Shown here: positions 61,701 to 64,000 of the stretch, in pieces
Layout: each line of letters starts with the position of its first letter
Position numbering within the stretch: the stretch's first letter is position 1
DNA from: Colias croceus
Lineage: Eukaryota; Arthropoda; Insecta; Lepidoptera; Pieridae
DNA: 64,000 nucleotides
Assembly: GCF_905220415.1 (NCBI RefSeq)
Contig: NC_059558.1
Span: forward strand, 5,220,501-5,284,500
Reading direction: 5' to 3'
Position numbers and translations under genes: made by a program
The notes under the pieces: generated by a model
The model's input: only the letters and a program-made list of their open reading frames with translations
What the model was told of the DNA's origin: nothing
Databases searched by the model: none

Positions 61701-62452
61701 GAAAATTCTATGCAAGCTAAAGTAGCCGGTAGAGCTATGAATATGGAATTTCAATAATGTTAGGCATATACTAACAGCTTTACGAGAATTATGTGCGTTT
61801 AATATTCAAGCGTAGAGTGAACAGGTACCTTCTAGGGAAGCGCGTTCCATCTTAGACTACATCTCAGCTTAACATCAGGCGAGATTGTGGCCAAGCGCTT
61901 CCCTATTCCCAATAAAAAAGAAAATTAATAGATACCTAGATATCGTAATTAAATGTAAGTTAACTATTGATATGATAACTGTAGGTACTGTGAAAGCATG
62001 ACGGACCTACGTTGTATATGTGTATACGTTGTATATCATTTGTGTAATTGTATACAAATGTATACAATTACACAAATGCACATGCAACTTATTCACATAA
62101 GTGAATAAGTTATCAAAAAAAGGGTAAGGCAAGTTTTGATGTGACACTTAAAAATAACATAAAAAAGTATTATTTTTTATAATTACGATAGACCATCATG
62201 TAAATTTTTCCATACCAATCATTATTTGAAAAACATTTCCGAAAAATAAGTCTGTAATCTATATCAGAATTGATTGCTACTAAAATAGCCACTTTTACCT
62301 ACATCTCAAATCCGACAAACAAACCAATAAAGTATACACATATTATATATACTATAGTATAGAGTACTACACAGTATACATACTACTAAATCCATAGCTA
62401 CGGGGTACAGGCGTGGCAGGGGGACGGGCGCTTACGTCATCAATGACGTCAT
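43715..62452 (-). CDS. NACHT and WD40 repeat STAND protein (NWD1/NWD2-like)
   Basis: Twenty-four exons close in phase to 1,311 residues plus TGA. In transcript order: 62452-62436, 59667-59525, 59204-59010, 58637-58482, 57594-57444, 56579-56423, 55524-55375, 54936-54758, 53885-53793, 53018-52890, 52402-52297, 51732-51570, 50928-50720, 50235-49977, 48165-47987, 47437-47361, 47253-46705, 46530-46413, 46060-45931, 45750-45678, 45567-45431, 45024-44824, 44453-44319, 43944-43715. Residues about 105-220 form a DUF4062-like fold (RGWRVHVADLHWR). A NACHT P-loop VVIGGTGCGKATLL lies at about 425-438. Walker B-like VLVCVGGADAL is near 514-524, followed by LPSGVKMIVTV. A helical region and WD40 repeats (EICVWDV, RVYDL, ILVWDL, SVRLWDL) fill about 940 to the end. 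Such proteins act as regulated oligomerising scaffolds; the ligand is unknown. The 17-base first exon is the least certain part; its phase fits and it overlaps a CRE-like site. Donor 55375 (GTTCTG) is weak. Confidence 0.82.
44480..44815 (-). repeat. 30-bp minisatellite, about 11 units, at the start of a WD40-gene intron
   Basis: Tandem 30-base units on the plus strand have a core of CTTCTTAAAGTCCCAGATTG followed by (T/C)AACTAGTA, with point variation. The array begins within 15 bases of the donor of exon 44824-45024. Its last unit (44789-44813) matches exon bases 44943-44967 at 23 of 25 positions, so the array appears seeded by that exon. On the minus strand it keeps an open frame spelling VTIWDFKKL-type repeats. 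Confidence 0.9.
45329..45395 (+). mobile_element. reverse transcriptase micro-fragment (motif B)
   Basis: The plus strand reads FGVPQGSILVPLHILLHIID, the motif B region of a non-LTR reverse transcriptase. Flanks are not recognisable. It is a relic in an intron of the minus-strand gene. Confidence 0.6.
47568..47975 (-). repeat. 23-bp minisatellite (about 14 units) plus 3-4 units of a 20-bp relative
   Basis: Units read GCAACGCGCAACATGTGGCC then GTA, alternating with a GCACCGGACAACATGTGGCC variant. Nearest the exon they become CGTCCCTAGCAACGCGCCTG repeats. The array starts about 15 bases after the donor of exon 47987-48165. Its unit at 47832-47862 matches exon bases 48116-48147 (29 of 32 with one gap). 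Long open frames on the minus strand are by-products. Confidence 0.9.
48861..49677. mobile_element. foldback element with about 70-bp inverted arms
   Basis: The left arm 48861-48936 and right arm 49611-49677 are inverted copies. Both contain AACATCTAATTAAGTAATGT followed by GGGCCGATTTTTCAATGCCC; the left has a 9-base insertion between these parts. The inner GGGCCGATTTTTCAATG termini look like a MITE. The outer 40 bp are also inverted. It lies in the intron between exons 49977-50235 and 47987-48165. Confidence 0.75.
49866..49910 (+). mobile_element. reverse transcriptase micro-fragment (motif B)
   Basis: The plus strand reads GIPLGSILGPLLLNT, resembling the GIPQGSILGPLLF box of non-LTR reverse transcriptases. 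It is a second tiny relic in the same gene. Confidence 0.45.
50424..50480 (-). mobile_element. tRNA-derived SINE fragment
   Basis: The minus strand reads GGGTGCGAATCCCACCTCGT with a GATTTTATTCTATTC tail, the same 3' head-tail structure as the SINE at 39718. Confidence 0.5.
50541..50667 (-). pseudogene. partial tandem duplicate of the downstream half of exon 50720-50928
   Basis: About 127 bases, including the CAAG|GTGAGG donor, repeat 50714-50840 at high identity with an offset of 173. In the frame used by the intact exon this copy has a TAA (ACG TAA AGC) where the intact copy reads ACG TAT AGT, so it cannot extend the protein. It lies in the following intron; its donor remains consensus-like. 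Confidence 0.8.
51104..51566 (-). repeat. 19-bp minisatellite, about 24 units, built from an exon-intron junction
   Basis: Plus-strand units read ACTTCAGTGACCACGACCC with variants ending ACAACTC. On the minus strand, GTCACTGAAGTGAGTTGTG aligns with the true exon end and donor (GTCACCGAGGGTGAGTTGTG at 51580-51561). The array begins directly at the donor of exon 51570-51732. Several units keep GTGAGT; most have GTGGGT. Confidence 0.92.
51776..51905 (+). mobile_element. GTGAAACTTC-family MITE, copy 3
   Basis: CACACGTGTCAGAAGTGAAA then CTTCTTTGGCAAAATTC matches copy 1 (20187-20343), followed by AGAAATTTTACTCTGAACGTGC. It lies in an intron. Confidence 0.6.
53448..53745 (+). repeat. Lep1-type repeat, subtype ending GTCGCGGGCGGAAGCTAGT
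   Basis: CACGTGAAAACTAACGGTTC, then CCTGGGCATAAAATAGGATA and CGCGCGGACGGAGTCGCGGG, match the inverted copy at 63741-64000 closely. Confidence 0.75.
53985..54610 (-). repeat. about 66-bp minisatellite in an intron of the NACHT-WD40 gene
   Basis: The unit contains CAACACAACTAACCAATTTA, then TTCAACAAAACCATCAACTT and AACACAACACAAGCATCGAC. About seven full units are highly similar. Shorter degenerate units (about 20-25 bp) lie at the low-coordinate end and include ACTTACCTAACACAAC, which carries a donor-like TTAG|GTAAGT on the minus strand. Confidence 0.9.
55213..55312 (-). repeat. CTACGAGAT/CACGTG minisatellite, small array
   Basis: Three to four units of CTACGAGATCTTACATAAAG then CTACACGTG lie about 60 bases downstream of donor 55375. 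The same unit builds the array at 58069-58465 and a two-unit remnant at 57111-57152. Confidence 0.75.
55931..56065 (-). mobile_element. GTGAAACTTC-family MITE, copy 4
   Basis: TAGTGAAACTTCTCTAGGCA on the left, GAAGAAGTTTCACTTCTGAC on the right, then GCTCGGCACACACGCT. It is the reverse orientation of copy 1. Confidence 0.55.
56157..56405 (+). mobile_element. LINE 3' end fragment (RTE-like)
   Basis: The plus strand reads WRDELDQFNRDWSTIAQDRD, then SWKRFG, and after one extra G EAFAQQWDTTG followed by a stop. This is the common C-terminal signature of RTE-type LINEs in insects. Frameshifted and severely truncated; it abuts exon 56423-56579. Confidence 0.7.
56610..56845 (+). repeat. Lep1-type interspersed repeat
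   Basis: It starts TCTAATATTATATGTTATGC and continues through CCCGGAAATCCCACGGGAAC to GCGCAAAGCTAGT. Confidence 0.7.
56935..57112. mobile_element. perfect 76-bp inverted repeat (hairpin MITE)
   Basis: Arms 56935-57010 and 57037-57112 are exact reverse complements, starting CAGGGGCCTTAGACAAAGTA, with a 26-base loop containing CACGTG. No target duplication was recognised. It sits next to a two-unit remnant of the CTACGAGAT minisatellite (57113-57152). Confidence 0.9.
57650..57990 (+). repeat. two tandem copies of a Lep1-like repeat
   Basis: Copies of about 165-175 bp (57650-57815 and 57828-57988) share GAACGGCTGAACCGATTTCG, then TTCTTTTTTTATTATATT and GCCGGGGCGGACCGCTAGTT. They are nearly identical, which creates repeated minus-strand ORF shadows. 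Confidence 0.8.
58069..58465 (-). repeat. 29-bp minisatellite, about 13 units, with CACGTG in many units
   Basis: Units read GCTACACGTGCTACGAGATT then TTCTATTAA, with point variation. The array starts about 20 bases after the donor of exon 58482-58637. No seeding match to that exon was seen. Confidence 0.9.
59879..60135 (+). mobile_element. MITE copy 2 (termini AACCGACTTCAAA / TTTGAAGTCGGTT)
   Basis: Nearly identical to 16549-16797 in sequence and orientation, differing mainly in a longer T run and a few substitutions. It lies in the first intron of the NACHT-WD40 gene. Confidence 0.7.
60745..60935 (-). repeat. Lep1-type interspersed repeat, reverse orientation
   Basis: It starts ACTAGTGGTCCGCCCCGGCT, runs through TGTCCTTTCTCGGTTATC and ends with CAGATAGACAGAG and TATTTATAATATTAG. 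This is the same subtype as 18972-19160. Confidence 0.75.
61323..61500 (+). repeat. interspersed repeat of the ATAAAGCTGAAGAG family, second copy
   Basis: AATATTATAAAGCTGAAGAG, then AAATCTCAGGAACTACTG and ATTGAGGAAGGCTATA, parallel the copy at 19895-20030. The end is rich in lepidopteran repeat sequence (AATGGAAGTGAAGCAATGCG). Confidence 0.55.
61797..61920 (+). mobile_element. LINE 3' end fragment related to the 13197 element
   Basis: It reads FKRRVNRYLLGKRVPS then stop, equivalent to FKRRINRHFLGGRDLPP at the end of the full LINE ORF. A short 3' UTR (AACATCAGGCGAGATTGTGG) and an AATAAAAAAG tail follow. Confidence 0.7.
62035..62115. repeat. two adjacent perfect palindromic hairpins
   Basis: CATTTGTGTAATTGTATAC and its exact complement flank AAAT (19-bp arms). 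Immediately after, AACTTATTCAC and its complement flank ATAA (11-bp arms). AT-rich; could be a cruciform-forming site or a degraded MITE. Confidence 0.8.
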
Positions 62453-62640
62453 CGTGACGCGGTGCCGACCTACTTCGAGCTTACGACTATGTACAAAGCT
62501 CGGCTGTTTACTTTTAAAATGAAATATCCATTCTAGCTGCGCATTGTGATAACGCTCGGAAAATATTTAATTATTTGTGTTAGCGTGTCCGCAGAGGTAG
62601 TGTGATTTTATGTGATAATAATGAATCGCGGCTGTATTGT
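62430..62640 (-). promoter_or_regulatory. CRE-containing promoter/start region of the NACHT-WD40 gene
   Basis: A GC-richer island (about 62400-62640) contains the CREB/ATF palindrome TGACGTCA at 62444-62451. It overlaps codons 1-3 of the predicted start (ATG at 62452-62450), with ACGTCAT repeated at 62434-62440. On the plus strand a possible exon ATGAATCGC...GTAG|GTACGTG lies near 62620-62641, so a divergent transcript is possible but unsupported. Confidence 0.4.
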
Positions 62641-62649
62641 AGGTACGTG

Positions 62650-63740
62650 TACGAGAGGAAAGTCATGAAATTCGTATGAAGCTAACCTGTGCAAAAAAAA
62701 AACAGATTTTAATTTTCGGCACTGTTTATTTAGGTAGAGTGCATGGAAAATTTTCAACATAATAAAATTTTGAAAATATTGAAAATTATATACATATTAT
62801 ATTCAATACTTAGTTAAATTAAGTATGGAATTGCTTGTGAGAAATATGTAAAAAATATTTTTTATATATACCTATTACCTACCTATTGGTACATCTACTA
62901 TCGTACTTATAGCTAACTTTATACCTATATTTGTATACGTAGTATATTATTATTAGTCTGTGTAGGTACCTAGGTTAAAAACGTACCGATTTACCACTTG
63001 GTAATAATGTCTCTGATAGTCTATTTAACACTTTTTGATGTCAATTTTCAAAATATATAGGTAGAGAAAATGCGACCGGCCATAAAACTAATAAAATAAT
63101 ATTTAATGACGCTAACACACTATTTGTCATTATAAATATCTACCGAGATGCTTAACTGCATCTTAATATTATTTATTTGACGTATAGTTTATCATGCAAT
63201 ATTTATAGTTATAGTAGAGCCATTTTAATAGGCAACATTTGACAGTTCAACAAAATTCAACAACGTAACCTAGTAACGACGACATAGAATAACATGATAT
63301 TTCGTTTTGTTAGAACTGCACATTTGCTTAACTTTTTTCAATTACGACTACATATTTATAATAATAATGACCGATACAAGTAATTTTAAGATTTCATTTT
63401 ACTGATAAACCATTCTAAACATAAAAAAACAATTTCTGAATTGAACAACTGACGTCGCTACAATTTTGTGTCAATAAACCTTTTTTCTTTTTAAATACCA
63501 GAGACGTTACTCTAAAAATCGAAATCTGACATCTAGAATCGAATGCATTGATTACTTGTGAATAAAAATCATCACAAATTAATAAATTCGATTGACAAAT
63601 GTTTCAAATCCTTATCGATTAATTCACTTTAATCGATGTTTTTAAGCAGGTTACCTCTCTTCGAAGATAAAATTGATAGACGTCAAATGTTGCCTATTAA
63701 ATTGGCTCGACTATAATCCGAATTTACTGGATATTATAAA
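62650..63740. other. AT-rich sequence, nothing recognised
   Basis: No coding exon, RNA gene or clear repeat is seen. TAATAGGCAACATTTGAC (about 63228-63245) and GACGTCAAATGTTGCCTATTA (about 63679-63699) are near-inverted copies, possibly ends of a roughly 470-bp element. Confidence 0.5.
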
Positions 63741-63919
63741 CTAGCTTCCGCCCGCGACTCCGTCCGCGCGGAACAATTAAGAAAAATTAAGATTTATTTT
63801 TTTTTCTACGCATTTTTCCGGGATAAAAAGTATCCTATTTTATGCCCAGGATTATAAGGTATAATTATACCAAGTTTCATCGAAATCGAACCGTTAGTTT
63901 TCACGTGATGCCTTCACAT

Positions 63920-63960
<41 letters not shown>

Positions 63961-64000
63961 AATTTTTTTAATCACATATTTGGGCTTGGTATCGATCCAG
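63741..64000 (-). repeat. Lep1-type repeat with (CAGA)n microsatellite, reverse orientation
   Basis: It starts CTAGCTTCCGCCCGCGACTC, then GGATAAAAAGTATCCTATTT, and has about ten CAGA units at 63919-63957. It continues to the window edge and is closely related to 53448-53745 in the opposite orientation. Confidence 0.8.

Noticed and set aside
62619..62641. Possible plus-strand first coding exon (ATGAATCGC... then GTACGTG)
   Set aside because: Only 22 bases with no downstream exon in the window; cannot be supported, though a divergent promoter stays possible.

Overview
The window looks like nuclear DNA from a lepidopteran (moth or butterfly). It is AT-rich, with spliced genes, short GC-rich coding exons, and many copies of the lepidopteran interspersed repeats that end in a GGGCGAAGC...GCTAGT signature. 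It also holds MITEs, SINE pieces and LINE tails. All gene models below were built by hand from splice signals, reading-frame phase and recognised protein similarity; no database search was run.

Layout. 1-2492 (+): 3' part of SNAPC1 (snRNA-activating complex subunit 1), five exons, starting outside the window. 2493-4605: intergenic, with a Lep1-type repeat and a complete 736-bp PIF/Harbinger-like MITE. 4606-5748 (-): CCDC102A-like coiled-coil gene. 5868-6830 (+): two-exon COX6C-like paralogue with a Pro/Cys-rich N-terminus. 7541-8345: probable promoter and 5' UTR exon of the next gene. 11678-28503 (+): NCOA6 (transcriptional coactivator of the MLL3/4-type COMPASS complex), eight coding exons, 1,671 residues, followed by a long 3' UTR to about 31.5 kb. 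Its first coding intron carries a young LINE. 31547-33063: non-autonomous piggyBac-like element. 33917-35858: 1.9-kb element with an 8-bp target duplication and THAP-domain remnants (P-superfamily-like). 37147-38173 (+): canonical COX6C. 38174-43714: no gene seen. 43715-62452 (-): a large STAND-type gene (DUF4062-like, NACHT, WD40; NWD1/NWD2-like), 24 coding exons whose phases sum exactly to 1,311 residues plus stop. 62453-64000: promoter region, AT-rich sequence and repeats.

Most unusual feature. In the NACHT-WD40 gene, several introns begin with a minisatellite array placed just downstream of the 5' splice site. In three of them the repeat unit is visibly derived from the adjacent exon or from the exon-intron junction itself; in one case the repeats carry copies of the splice-donor motif. 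The same gene has a partial tandem exon duplication with an in-frame stop. Its NACHT nucleotide-binding motifs also look degenerate: Walker A ends GK-A-T, and Walker B lacks its first acidic residue.

The genes do not form a pathway. SNAPC1 acts in snRNA transcription, NCOA6 in chromatin-linked activation and the COX6C proteins in mitochondrial complex IV. The functions of the coiled-coil and NACHT-WD40 proteins cannot be read from sequence alone.
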